Positions 35,501-43,190 of a DNA stretch of 64,000 nt are shown here, piece after piece. A model generated the notes under the pieces. The model was not told the origin of the DNA, searched no databases, and saw nothing but the letters and a program-made list of their open reading frames with translations. Where the stretch lies: assembly GCA_024225635.1 (NCBI GenBank), contig JAAEMK010000889.1, positions 104,205-168,204 on the forward strand. Direction: 5' to 3'. Position 1 is the stretch's first letter. Each line of letters opens with the position of its first letter. Origin of the DNA: Desulfobacteraceae bacterium. GTDB taxonomy: Bacteria; Desulfobacterota; Desulfobacteria; Desulfobacterales; Desulfobacteraceae. The position numbers and the translations under genes are program-made.

Positions 35501-36804
35501 AGGGTCTGGTCGACCAGGGAACCGTTCAGGGCGTCCGCGACATCAATTCCAGACCCCTTTACCGTGGCCAGCTCATCCCCGTCGGTCTCCGCAACCTGTC
35601 TATCCCCCAGGGTGGCGTCATCCACCACGGTGAGTTTGTACCTGCCCTGAACGCCACCCGGCGCCCTTCCCTGCCAATCGGAGATCGTTGCCCCGGATAT
35701 GCCCATGTCCATGTCAACGGTTCGATACTCGGCGGAGGAGGTGGTCATGTCCTTGACCCACATCCTGAAATCCTTGGCATAGTCAATCTTGTCGCCGAAG
35801 TCGTAACTTGAAAGGAGCCCGCTCTCGTCGGCCCTGTAATCCCCGGTGAGGGAACCTGTATAGTAATCAAGACCGGCGCCCTGGGAATGCTGGTAGTTGA
35901 TGGCCCATATCATCTCATGGGCCAGCACATCGAGATCATTCTTGTACTTTGGAATGATCTCGTCCCGGATCTGAAGCCATCCCCCAAGCTTACCACCTGA
36001 GATCTTATCGGTAATATCGATATCCGAGCCATAGGAACCCTGCCACATCACCTCATTTTCGGCAACGGAAAGCTCATAGTTATCGACCTGGTTCACCAGG
36101 GTGAAGCCATTGGCGACGTTAACGATGATGCCGCCGTTGGGTTGTTCAAAGGTGTCTATGTCGATCATCGTGCCAAGCTCATCAACCAGGGCGTTTCTCT
36201 GGTCCCTCTGGTCGTTGGCCGTCCTGTGGTTCTCAAGGCTGCTTATTTCCTTGTTCATTTCCGCAATCTGGCTTGTCAAGGCATTGATCCTGCCCACGGC
36301 CGATTCAATTTCCCTGTTAACGTCGGTTTCGACGTTGGTGAGGTCGGTGTTTGCGGCATTGAGCCGGGAAACGAAATTCTGCCCCTTTTCATACACGGCA
36401 ACCCGCTCCGATGCTCCCTGGGGATTATCGGAAAGATCGTGCCAGGAGTTCCAGTATTGGGTCAACATGCTGCTGATGCTTGTTTCCGACGACTCCTCGA
36501 AAAAGCCCTCCATGATCTGCATGTAGGCTTCGGCCTCTTCAAAGGCGGCCTGGGTGGATTTTTCATCGGTCAACCGGTTTTCAAGGAGCTGATCGACCCG
36601 CTGCATGATCTGCTCAACCCCCACCCCCCTGCCAAACAGGAACCCGGAGTAAAGGGATGACCCGTTGCTTTTATGGGCTGCATCCTGGCGGCTGTAATCG
36701 GGATTGTTGACATTGGCGATGTTGTGGCCGGTGACATTCAAGCCGTACTGCTGGGCGGCAATGGCGCCCTGAGCAATGTTAAGTGTGGATGATATGCCTG
36801 TCAT
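32578..36804 (-). CDS. flgK: Hook-associated protein FlgK, greatly enlarged
   Basis: 1,408 aa versus 450-650 in most species. The N-terminal rod/hook domain (LNIAQGAIAAQQYGLNVTGH, then NIANVNNPDYSRQDA; LVDELGTMIDIDTFEQPNGG) and the C-terminal domain (QRDSISAVSLDEEMIKLMKY, AFSAASKLVTVSDEMLNTLL) are intact. The extra ~800 residues between roughly 400 and 1200 are Asp/Gly/Ser/Thr-rich beta-type sequence, including SGDGLADIEIRFNKKV, which resembles modules in FlgL and FlgE. FlgK is secreted and sits at the hook tip. It lies immediately downstream of flgN, its likely chaperone gene. Confidence 0.93.
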   Translation of the reverse strand: MTGISSTLNIAQGAIAAQQYGLNVTGHNIANVNNPDYSRQDAAHKSNGSSLYSGFLFGRGVGVEQIMQRVDQLLENRLTDEKSTQAAFEEAEAYMQIMEGFFEESSETSISSMLTQYWNSWHDLSDNPQGASERVAVYEKGQNFVSRLNAANTDLTNVETDVNREIESAVGRINALTSQIAEMNKEISSLENHRTANDQRDQRNALVDELGTMIDIDTFEQPNGGIIVNVANGFTLVNQVDNYELSVAENEVMWQGSYGSDIDITDKISGGKLGGWLQIRDEIIPKYKNDLDVLAHEMIWAINYQHSQGAGLDYYTGSLTGDYRADESGLLSSYDFGDKIDYAKDFRMWVKDMTTSSAEYRTVDMDMGISGATISDWQGRAPGGVQGRYKLTVVDDATLGDRQVAETDGDELATVKGSGIDVADALNGSLVDQTLTISGGPNGTEKIEIKDMGGDAKRSAASIAEALNKAGGVTAHASENSAGFDITGIANAEDGDEVQFSLYVDGVIQKQSFIVDLSAGTLDEQFEEALLSATEAVNDINSDQDLFVNGLEITSQSGRTLGVQDFEIQDNSGIRLDNFTNFNPGDQVSFTVESNGTPGTSTPITVDLTGVDTTDQMAVAQVFYSALDAGLDGQPFSLENDPATSSVTLRTTDGSDLTLKNAGNDSGDDATIAITALGGTTPDGANANNVLDFTAAANDTAIFNADTNSTDSINFSGNGSSVTLTEPGAAGDKAGVVAGTVTILTDPGMSIQTSVFGASSGGLFDQADAKIGSSIITLGGDGGFGNFTVGEDVTFEVDGIPVTYTVAVPVAPDDNELGYAKGLETALGGALPGADYEVVRTGKSVSIIKNKALEEPIEITDFKESATGDATLRVSTGTGSGASDPENDLLNAANVFRDFSTSTLYSDKGIIKWEKLDADGLSTGEEGLVEVEDQGLVTIEENGVASLSFNVSAGSLVAGNTLTVNTDENGFPDPLNFRVKGAANSKNEMYHFSVKSGGKVGTLPGYGEEPLVIEWNNGVTSGSFEIEGSDPPITPDSPVEVEVDGMKLKFYDGTLFNDDVFTITTDHLGVPVSDNSSGQPTGELLSDWHWTQDSFADRFNTQAEGMKAIVTTDNRLKFEASDDYNAMVNVRYSGENGFSEDNTTIEVKDWTSFDFSADEITFDRNASGQWNLLNDPTGGNAVVIPEGGDDDGFGVDFSGDGLADIEIRFNKKVTGAGQVKFDFDERDADDMGFAFSNDPASSSSGLVAAAGINTFFKGNDALTIEMNEKLSDTDYIAAGRINSETGEISNGDNSNALSLADVQFKTLTMQQWTYNRGSEATSSLTSATLDGYYNTMVGSLGIRSRSIKSGKAFSDIMVNNLKEQRDSISAVSLDEEMIKLMKYQHAFSAASKLVTVSDEMLNTLLGMR

Positions 36805-36806
36805 GG

Positions 36807-37310
36807 CTAAACCTCCTGACTAATAAAGCAATTGGCCTTGGCCGGAGACACCTCGGAGCCTGTCCAGCCGTACCAGCCATTATCCGGTATCGGTAAAAGG
36901 GTTGCCACCAGACCTTCAACAACCTCCAGACGCTCCTGCACATGGTTCTGGTTTTCCATGGAAAGCCTTGCCACTTCCGCCTTTTCCTTGTCGATGGCAA
37001 ATTTCAAGGCGCCAAGGGCCAGCTTTTCCGGCTTGGAAAAGGAGACCAGGGTCAACAATTGTGCAAGCGAGAACGAACCGACATCCATTGAGTGCTCAAT
37101 GCCCTCCTGCTCGAACAGATAGAGAATGCTGTTACGAAGGCTCTCAATATTTTTGGCAATCTTCTTTTTGCGATTCGACGCCTCCCACAGGGACGCTACA
37201 TCCATATCAACGATGGCGTCGCGCTCCTGTGTCAGAAGCTCGGTCAACCCCTGGTAACTGGTCAGTTTATTTTTAAGCAACGTTTCAATACTGTCGGCAA
37301 TTTTTTCCAT
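36807..37310 (-). CDS. flgN: FlgN family export chaperone
   Basis: 167 aa from the ATG at 37310 (GGGGGA upstream); an ATG at 37322 is the alternative. The protein is helical throughout: MEKIADSIETLLKNKLTSYQ, then LLTQERDAIVDMDVASLWEA with the conserved basic KKKIAKNIE following. This matches FlgN, the cytoplasmic chaperone for FlgK and FlgL, both encoded directly downstream. The stop is 2 bp before the flgK ATG. A Trp/Tyr-containing tail (NGWYGWTG) is unusual. Confidence 0.85.
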   Translation of the reverse strand: MEKIADSIETLLKNKLTSYQGLTELLTQERDAIVDMDVASLWEASNRKKKIAKNIESLRNSILYLFEQEGIEHSMDVGSFSLAQLLTLVSFSKPEKLALGALKFAIDKEKAEVARLSMENQNHVQERLEVVEGLVATLLPIPDNGWYGWTGSEVSPAKANCFISQEV

Positions 37311-37437
37311 GTCATCCCCCATACCTTTAAATTATCGGCATCCGCTTGAACTTATAAAGCCGGCGGGAAAATTTATTATTACAGGGGGGAATTTTTTTCC
37401 CGCCACCTGCCATTTATCCCGGTCGAAAAGTAATTTT

Positions 37438-37453
37438 TGCAACATCCGTGCCA
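37438..37453 (-). promoter_or_regulatory. sigma-54 promoter of flgN-flgK-flgL-csrA-fliW
   Basis: The minus-strand sequence TGGCACGGATGTTGCA is a perfect match to the RpoN consensus TGGCAC-N5-TTGCW. It leaves a leader of about 115-130 nt before flgN. Confidence 0.88.
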
Positions 37454-37461
37454 TAAATAAT

Positions 37462-37487
37462 GGGGACACTTTAATAAAAGCGTCCCC
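37462..37487. repeat. Imperfect copy of the 26-bp GGGGACAC palindrome
   Basis: GGGGACACTTTAA/TAAAAGCGTCCCC is a diverged copy of the perfect 26-bp palindrome at 37999 and 42776. It directly adjoins the flgN sigma-54 promoter on its upstream side. Confidence 0.75.
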
Positions 37488-37548
37488 TACTTCGGCTCGC
37501 TTCAATAGAAACGTCCTCTACTTCGGCTCGCTTCAATAGAAGCGTTCC
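37487..37548 (+). repeat. Two 31-bp direct repeats
   Basis: CTACTTCGGCTCGCTTCAAT begins at 37487 and again at 37518, giving two adjacent 31-bp units that differ at a few positions. They lie between the REP-like palindrome and the end of flgJ. Two copies are too few for a CRISPR. Confidence 0.7.
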
Positions 37549-37854
37549 CTATTCCCCTGAATCTTCCAGCTCTTTGTAGAAGAAATCCGCAATGCCGACG
37601 CCCCGGCCTGAAGCGGCAAGCTTATCGGCAAGGTGCTGGTCATACATGGATTTGTATATATCCAATCCTTGACCCTCCCCAAACAGGGTGTCCCCGGGCA
37701 GGGTCTCCCGCATGGATTTCAGCATGGAGGAAAGAAAGATCGCCTCAAACCCCTGGCAGGCTTCCTTAAGCTTTTGTTTATCTTTGTTTGCGGCATGATT
37801 TCCCTTTACCTGGCTGACCCTTGCCGATGAAAGTGCCTGGTCGATTGCATCCAT
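37549..37854 (-). CDS. flgJ: Rod-binding protein (FlgJ N-terminal domain type)
   Basis: 101 aa. LKEACQGFEAIFLSSMLKSM followed by GEGQGLDIYKSMYDQHLADK is the FlgJ rod-binding domain. The C-terminal muramidase domain of enterobacterial FlgJ is absent, as in many deltaproteobacteria. The protein acts in the periplasm as a rod scaffold. It is the last gene of the flgF-G-A-H-I-J operon, separated from flgI by 260 bp of REP-like repeats. Confidence 0.92.
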   Translation of the reverse strand: MDAIDQALSSARVSQVKGNHAANKDKQKLKEACQGFEAIFLSSMLKSMRETLPGDTLFGEGQGLDIYKSMYDQHLADKLAASGRGVGIADFFYKELEDSGE

Positions 37855-37886
37855 TTTATAACTCCTTGATTGAAACCGTAAATTCC

Positions 37887-38111
37887 GGGGTCAGGCTTAG
37901 AAACCGGGGTCAGGCTTAGCTTATTGGTGTAATTGCTCGTTTATTTAAGTTTAGCCGCAATAAGCTAAGCCTGAGCCCTAAGTGTAAGCCTCTTAAGTGG
38001 GGACACTTTTATAAAAGTGTCCCCGTGGGATAAAAACCGGGGTCAGGCTTAGCTTATTGATGTAATTGCTCGTTTGTTTGAGTTTAGCCGTAATAAGCTA
38101 AGCCTGACCCC
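37887..38111. repeat. REP-like repeat cluster between flgI and flgJ
   Basis: Two long inverted repeats (37906-37978 and 38039-38111) have ~21-bp arms starting GGGGTCAGGCTTAGCTTATT and a ~30-bp loop. Between them is a perfect 26-bp palindrome (37999-38024) of half-site GGGGACACTTTTA. A partial arm is at 37887-37900. The two long copies are about 90% alike, including the loop. Such elements resemble REP sequences mobilised by RAYT/IS200-like transposases; no transposase gene is in this window. Confidence 0.82.
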
Positions 38112-38117
38112 TAAACG

Positions 38118-39251
38118 TCATATGATTTCCAGGTCGGCCTGAAGGGCGCCCGCCGCCTTGATGCTCTGAAGAATGGTGATCAGATCCCTGGGAGAGACGC
38201 CAATGGAATTGAGCCCCTTGACGAGCTCGCCAATGGTCGCGCTTCCCGGAAGGGGCATCACCTGGACCTCCTCCTCCACCACGGTCACCTCGGCCTGGGG
38301 GGTTGTCACGGTTTCCCCTTCGGAAAAGGGCTCAGGCTGGGACACATCCGCCGATTTCTTGATGGTGACGGTGAGGTTGCCATGGGCAACGGCAACGGTG
38401 GAGATGGTGACGTTCTCACCGATCACAACGGTGCCGGTCTTTTCGTTGACCACCACCTTGGCCCTTGTATCCGGGACGATGGTGAGGGTCTCGATATCGG
38501 CCAGGAACTCGGCCACATCGCTCCGTTGCATGGTTACCGGAATATTCAGGCGAAGGGCACTGGAATCGACGGCTTCGGCAACCCCCTCGCCAACCGAGGC
38601 GTTGATGGTATCCGCCACCCGCTTGGCTGTTGTAAAGTCCGGGTTAAACAGGGAAAGAATCAGCTCCTTCTTACCGTCGAGCTTCACCGGGATTTCCCGC
38701 TCCACACTGGCGCCATTGGCGATCCTGGCCACCTGGAGATGGTTCTTCTGGGTGCCGCCCCCGGCCCCCCCTGCCCCAACGCCTCCGAGGGTCACAGGCC
38801 CCTGGGCAAGGGCATACACCTTTCCGTCGACGCCCTTGAGGGGGGTCAAAAGCAGGGTGCCGCCGGAAAGGCTCTTGGCATCCCCGATGGAAGAGGCAAT
38901 AACGTCTATTTTATTACCGATCCTGGCAAAGGCCGGAATTTCCGCAGTGACGATAACGGCGGCAATGTTCTTGACCTTGAGCTGGTTCTTGTCCACATGG
39001 ATTCCCATGCGGTCCATCATGTTGGCCAGGGCCTGGGTGGTAAAATCGGCCCCGGACTTGTCCCCGGTACCGTCCAGCCCCACAATGAGGCCGTAGCCCG
39101 TGAGCTGGTTGCTCCGGATTCCCTTGATCGCCGCAAGGTCCTTGATCCGGGCCGCCTGGGCCGAATCCCCCCCGGGGCACAGGATAAACACAAAGAAAAA
39201 GAGTCCCAGGACCGCCAGCCAGCCCTTTGATTTAATTTTAAAATGCTTCAT
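38118..39251 (-). CDS. flgI: Flagellar P-ring protein FlgI
   Basis: 377 aa with a signal peptide (GWLAVLGLFFFVFILCPGGD, cleavage near AQA-A). FlgI motifs: RIKDLAAIKGIRSNQLTGYG, then LIVGLDGTGDKSGADFTTQA, NVAAVIVTAEIPAF-type stretch and LNSIGVSPRDLITILQSIKA at the C-terminus. It forms the periplasmic P-ring around the rod. The gene is downstream of flgH in the same operon. Length is normal. Confidence 0.95.
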   Translation of the reverse strand: MKHFKIKSKGWLAVLGLFFFVFILCPGGDSAQAARIKDLAAIKGIRSNQLTGYGLIVGLDGTGDKSGADFTTQALANMMDRMGIHVDKNQLKVKNIAAVIVTAEIPAFARIGNKIDVIASSIGDAKSLSGGTLLLTPLKGVDGKVYALAQGPVTLGGVGAGGAGGGTQKNHLQVARIANGASVEREIPVKLDGKKELILSLFNPDFTTAKRVADTINASVGEGVAEAVDSSALRLNIPVTMQRSDVAEFLADIETLTIVPDTRAKVVVNEKTGTVVIGENVTISTVAVAHGNLTVTIKKSADVSQPEPFSEGETVTTPQAEVTVVEEEVQVMPLPGSATIGELVKGLNSIGVSPRDLITILQSIKAAGALQADLEII

Positions 39252-39266
39252 AAGAACGCTTCCTTT

Positions 39267-39968
39267 TTAAAAGGGCCATACATTATCCATGATCCGGGTA
39301 CCCCACCCCGGCTTCTGCTTGTCCGCAAGCACCCCCTTGCCGTAATACTCGATCCTGGAATCCGCAAGATAGGTGGACTTCACCCGGTTGTCCGCAGTGA
39401 TATCCCCGGGCCTCACAAGGCCTGACACGCTGATATACTGAACCTCGCCGTTGACCTTCATGGCCTTTCTGCCAAACACGCTCAGATTGCCGTTGGGGAG
39501 TATCTCCGTTATCCGTGCTGCAATGGATCCCGTAATCCTGCCGCTGCGGTCGCTCTTTGCCTCCCCCTTGAAATCGTTGGCGTAATCCGCCCCTACCAAT
39601 TTGCCGGTGCTGGTGGCGCCAAGGGCTGTGACGGTACCGAACAGGTTGGAAACCCCGGCACCGACCTCGGTCTCCCTGGAGGTTTCGGTGTTCACATCCA
39701 TCTGGGAAGAGGTGTTTTCCACGATATCGACAATCACGGTATCACCCACCATGGCCGCCTTGGTATCCTCAAAAAACCGGCTCCGTGAATCCGAAGTCCA
39801 CAAGGAGCCCTCGGACGGAGGAAGGGGGGCGTACTTTGGCTGAAGCGCGGGCTGGTCGGACAGCCCTTCGGGCAGCACGGCCATGGTGTCGTTTTTGGTT
39901 GTTGTGGCGGCCGTGCATCCCGACACCAACAGGGCGGCGAGGAGCAGGCAGGTCATTGTTTGTTTCAT
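39267..39968 (-). CDS. flgH: Flagellar L-ring lipoprotein FlgH
   Basis: 233 aa. The lipoprotein signal ends in the lipobox LLVSGC, so the mature protein is lipidated at Cys18. SLWTSDSRSRFFEDTKAAMV followed by GDTVIVDIVENTSS and GLVRPGDITADNRVKSTYLA are FlgH-specific. It forms the outer-membrane L-ring, evidence for a Gram-negative envelope. Spacing to flgA is 8 bp. Confidence 0.95.
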   Translation of the reverse strand: MKQTMTCLLLAALLVSGCTAATTTKNDTMAVLPEGLSDQPALQPKYAPLPPSEGSLWTSDSRSRFFEDTKAAMVGDTVIVDIVENTSSQMDVNTETSRETEVGAGVSNLFGTVTALGATSTGKLVGADYANDFKGEAKSDRSGRITGSIAARITEILPNGNLSVFGRKAMKVNGEVQYISVSGLVRPGDITADNRVKSTYLADSRIEYYGKGVLADKQKPGWGTRIMDNVWPF

Positions 39969-39976
39969 AATATCTC

Positions 39977-40945
39977 CTAGAAAAAGACATCCACGGTTTG
40001 GGGTCCCGAGATCCTGCCGAAAACTGTCTTGCCGGTGGTGATGTTCTTGACCGGAATCTGATCCCCCAGGCCTCCTGCCCGGGTGGCGATGCCGATGGCT
40101 TTGATGCGCATCTCGCCCTTACAGGCCACCAGGGTCACGTTGTCTCCCTTTTTCACCAGGGGCGGGACCTCCAGAACGCTCCCACGAAGGTAGCCGCCGG
40201 TTTTGATATTCTGCTTCACCCGCATGCCCGGGGCCCGGTCGATCCGGGTCAGGTAATTATCAGGAAGTTTCGAAACATTGAGCCGTTTGAGACAAAGATC
40301 CCCGGGCTGGAGAATATCTCCCCGGGACAGGTTCCGTGTTGAACAGACCACCGTATCATAAATGTCCACCCACCCGGAAAGCGATATCCGTCCGCAGGAG
40401 ACGTTGCCCACGGCAACATCCACATGAAGGCTCACCCGGCCCTTGGCCTTGCCCTGCCGTGACGATTGAACGGAAAACTCCATGTCGCCCACGGGATAGA
40501 GAGAAAGTCCCCTCACCCTGAAATCCCTTATATCAAACTCCTGCTCTCCCAGGCGCTCCCGGATATGATCCCGATAAAGTTCCCTGAGGGTCTCTTCCGG
40601 CACTTCCTGGCTGACCCGCTTGATGAACACGGAATCGGGAAAGCTGATTTCCGCGGTTTCAGGCAACCAGGAAATTGATCTCACCTTTGACGCAAGACGT
40701 TCCCCGGACAGCCTCTTTACTTCGCCGATGGCCGGCGAAAACCCCATGGAAAAGGATTCAAGCTCCTCCTTCATCATTCCCGGGGCCCGAACCCTGGCAA
40801 CATCCTTTAACAGATACTCCCTGGCATTGACCCGGGCATCGGAGTTGATATGAATCTCAATCCCCTTTTCCACACCGCCCTGAACCAGGGTGGCGGCGAC
40901 CAGCAGGGGCAGCACAAACCCGATTATTTTAGCAAGGATTCTCAA
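39977..40945 (-). CDS. flgA: FlgA, P-ring assembly chaperone
   Basis: 322 aa with an N-terminal signal peptide (IIGFVLPLLVAATLVQGG). The C-terminal SAF domain (RDLSRGDI-type segment RNLSRGDILQPGDLCLKRLN, then VKKGDNVTLVACKGEMRIKA) is typical of FlgA, which assists P-ring formation in the periplasm. It is longer than the E. coli protein (219 aa) because of an extra N-terminal region of ~100 residues. It sits between flgG and flgH. Confidence 0.9.
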   Translation of the reverse strand: MRILAKIIGFVLPLLVAATLVQGGVEKGIEIHINSDARVNAREYLLKDVARVRAPGMMKEELESFSMGFSPAIGEVKRLSGERLASKVRSISWLPETAEISFPDSVFIKRVSQEVPEETLRELYRDHIRERLGEQEFDIRDFRVRGLSLYPVGDMEFSVQSSRQGKAKGRVSLHVDVAVGNVSCGRISLSGWVDIYDTVVCSTRNLSRGDILQPGDLCLKRLNVSKLPDNYLTRIDRAPGMRVKQNIKTGGYLRGSVLEVPPLVKKGDNVTLVACKGEMRIKAIGIATRAGGLGDQIPVKNITTGKTVFGRISGPQTVDVFF

Positions 40946-40963
40946 ACCTGAATCTCCCCTTGC

Positions 40964-41746
40964 TTAACGTTTGATACCGTTGGCAAGGCCAAGCATGGCA
41001 TCGGCCGTCTGGATCGATTTGGAGTTTGCCTCATAGGCCCGCTGCCCCACGATCATGTTTACCATCTCTTCCACAACACTCACATTGGACATCTCAAGCC
41101 AGTTGTTGGTCACCGTACCAAGGGGCTCTTCCCCCGGGATTCCCTCGGTGGCGGGGCCGGATCCTTCCGTGGGCCTGAAAAGATTTTCCCCCGCGGCAAA
41201 CAGGCCGGCAGGATTGACAAAAGAGGAGAGGTTGACCTGCTCGGTGGCAAGGATCTGATCATTGGCGCCATGCACGGTCAGGGTGCCGTTGTCCTGGAGG
41301 GTAATGAGGGTCGCCTCCACCGGGATGGCTATCTCGGGCTGAAGCCTGTCGCCGGAATTGGTTGTGATAAACCCCTCGCTGTCCAGGGTGAAGTTACCGG
41401 CACGGGTATAGAGTTCCTCGTCACCGTGGAGCACCCGGAAAAAGCCGTCTCCCTGGATGAGAAAATCAAGCTCGTTTCCTGTCTGGGTGAAATCCCCCTG
41501 GGTGAAGATCTTCTGGACCCCGGAGGGCCTGACGCCCATACCCACCTGGATACCCGTGGGAACCTGCCCGCCTCCGGGGGTGGTGGCCCCCGCGATCAGC
41601 ATGGTCTGGTACATGAGATCCTGAAAATTGGCCCGGCTCTTTTTAAATCCAACGGTACTCGAGTTGGCCAGGTTATTGGCAACCACATCTGTCTGTGTCT
41701 GCTGGGCGTTCATGCCGGTGGCAGACGTCCATAGCGCTCGTATCAT
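40964..41746 (-). CDS. flgG: Flagellar distal rod protein FlgG
   Basis: 260 aa, the normal FlgG length. The N-terminus MIRALWTSATGMNAQQTQTD followed by VVANNLANSSTVGFKKSRAN, the central segment DFLIQGDGFFRVLHGD and the C-terminus VNMIVGQRAYEANSKSIQTA are diagnostic. It forms the distal rod. It is the second gene of the sigma-54-driven operon, 19 bp after flgF. Confidence 0.95.
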   Translation of the reverse strand: MIRALWTSATGMNAQQTQTDVVANNLANSSTVGFKKSRANFQDLMYQTMLIAGATTPGGGQVPTGIQVGMGVRPSGVQKIFTQGDFTQTGNELDFLIQGDGFFRVLHGDEELYTRAGNFTLDSEGFITTNSGDRLQPEIAIPVEATLITLQDNGTLTVHGANDQILATEQVNLSSFVNPAGLFAAGENLFRPTEGSGPATEGIPGEEPLGTVTNNWLEMSNVSVVEEMVNMIVGQRAYEANSKSIQTADAMLGLANGIKR

Positions 41747-41765
41747 AATGTTCTCCCTTACATTT

Positions 41766-42446
41766 TTACTGGAGTTTACCCAGGCTGTTTATCGCCTTAC
41801 CATCGACCTCGTCAAAGGTCATCATCATCTTCTGAAACGTCTCGTACATCCTGTGGTGGTCGATCATGTTCACCATCTCCTCCACGGGCTTTACACCTGA
41901 AAGCTCAATCGAACCCTGGGCAACTGCCACGTTGACAGGCGCCACTTCATCCTCGCCATTGCCCGTGTATACAAAATTGTTCACGCCCTCCTTCTGGAGT
42001 TTTTCAAGATCGCCAAAGGTGACGATGTCCAGCTGATCGATAATGGCGCCGTCCCCGCGGATTTCTCCCGCGGCATTGATATCGACAACCGCCGCGTCAA
42101 TGGTGATGGGACCGCCCTGGCCCAGGACGGCATCACCGTTCTGGTCCACCAGCACCCCCTGGCTGTTGAGGGAGAACGCCCCGTTCCGGGTGTATCTGAC
42201 GCCGGCAGCGGTATCAACCTTGAAAAACCCCTCATCGGTCAAGGCGATATCCAGGGGATTTCCCGTATGCTTCACCCCTGCCTGGGTCAGGTCCGTGTTG
42301 AGTTTGGCCTTAAACAACTTGTCAAAACTGACAACGTCCTTTTTAAAACCCGCGGTATCCGCATTGGCCAGATGATTGGATGTCACCTCAAGTTTTCTCT
42401 CCTGCCTCAGGCCGCCCTGGACAGGCCGTGTCATCTCAAGAATCAT
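41766..42446 (-). CDS. flgF: Flagellar proximal rod protein FlgF
   Basis: 226 aa. EVTSNHLANADTAGFKKDVV, LDIALTDEGFFKV and VNMIDHHRMYETFQKMMMTF place it in the FlgF/FlgG rod family, and its shorter length and position before flgG indicate FlgF. It is the first gene of the flgF-G-A-H-I-J operon, with a sigma-54 promoter about 45 bp upstream. Confidence 0.92.
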   Translation of the reverse strand: MILEMTRPVQGGLRQERKLEVTSNHLANADTAGFKKDVVSFDKLFKAKLNTDLTQAGVKHTGNPLDIALTDEGFFKVDTAAGVRYTRNGAFSLNSQGVLVDQNGDAVLGQGGPITIDAAVVDINAAGEIRGDGAIIDQLDIVTFGDLEKLQKEGVNNFVYTGNGEDEVAPVNVAVAQGSIELSGVKPVEEMVNMIDHHRMYETFQKMMMTFDEVDGKAINSLGKLQ

Positions 42447-42488
42447 GATCGTTTCCTTTCCCTGTTCTAACGTTTTTAGCTTAACTAC

Positions 42489-42504
42489 AGCAATAACGGT
42501 GCCA
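42489..42504 (-). promoter_or_regulatory. sigma-54 promoter of flgF-G-A-H-I-J
   Basis: The minus-strand sequence TGGCACCGTTATTGCT is a perfect RpoN consensus match (TGGCAC-N5-TTGCW). The -12 element is about 43 bp from the flgF ATG. Confidence 0.9.
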
Positions 42505-42625
42505 GGGTTTTAACGATCTAAAAAAAATCGTCCGCCATCCATGGAGAAAAAGACCTGGACAGGCATAAAAAACAGCAAATAAGGGGGTTAAAAATCTGGG
42601 GCGGTTTTGATTAAAAAACCAAGAA

Positions 42626-42829
42626 CCAGGGTCAGGGTTAGCTACAAAAACAGCGTGAGAACCGGGGTCAGGCTTAGCTTATTGGTGTAGTTTGTCATTT
42701 CTTTAAGTTTCATGACAATAAGCTAAGCCTGCCCCCTGAGAATGTGAGCCTGACCTCCTAAGGAGGAGCGTAAGTGGGGACACTTTTATAAAAGTGTCCC
42801 CGTTACTGCAATAAGCTAAGCCTGACTCC
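42626..42829. repeat. Second REP-like repeat cluster
   Basis: One long inverted repeat (42664-42736) has the GGGGTCAGGCTTAGCTTATT arms seen at 37.9-38.1 kb but a partly different loop. A second perfect 26-bp GGGGACAC palindrome (42776-42801) and single arms at 42626-42643 and 42809-42829 flank it. The same order of elements as in the flgI-flgJ gap suggests a shared composite unit. The rest of the 42447-42898 gap shows only the flgF promoter. Confidence 0.82.
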
Positions 42830-42898
42830 TGAGGATGTAAAAAGACGGATTCATGACACAGGAAAGCTGTGTTCTTGACGCCCAAAGGAAAAAACTGC

Positions 42899-43174
42899 CT
42901 AGCGTTTTAACCGGGTTTTGTTGATGGAATACACAAAGGCGAGGAGTTCGGCCACGGCCACATAGACGTCCTGGGGAATCTCTTCGTCCAGATCAAGGCC
43001 CGAGAGCACCTCCACAAGATCGGGGTCCTCATGAACCGGGACATTGTGCTGTTCGGCAATCTCGATGATCTTTTCGGCAACGGCCCCCCTCCCCTTGGCC
43101 GTAATCCGGGGAGCGTTTTCAATTTCAGGATCGTATTTAAGTGCCGCGGCTTTTTTTCGTTTATCACGGTTCAT
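42899..43174 (-). CDS. FlhB C-terminal-domain protein (FlhX-like)
   Basis: 91 aa. ALKYDPEIENAPRITAKGRG, then VAEKIIEIAEQHNVPVHEDP and DVYVAVAELLAFVYSIN align with the cytoplasmic C-terminal part of FlhB after its cleavage site. The transmembrane part and the NPTH motif itself are lacking. In other bacteria such stand-alone proteins can substitute for the FlhB tail in substrate switching. It is the last recognisable gene of the fliL-fliA transcription unit. Confidence 0.85.
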   Translation of the reverse strand: MNRDKRKKAAALKYDPEIENAPRITAKGRGAVAEKIIEIAEQHNVPVHEDPDLVEVLSGLDLDEEIPQDVYVAVAELLAFVYSINKTRLKR

Positions 43175-43190
43175 GGCATTCTCCCAAGGT

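Noticed and set aside
37487-37548. CRISPR-like direct repeats
   Set aside because: Only two adjacent units without spacers; they are better described as a short tandem duplication near REP-like elements.
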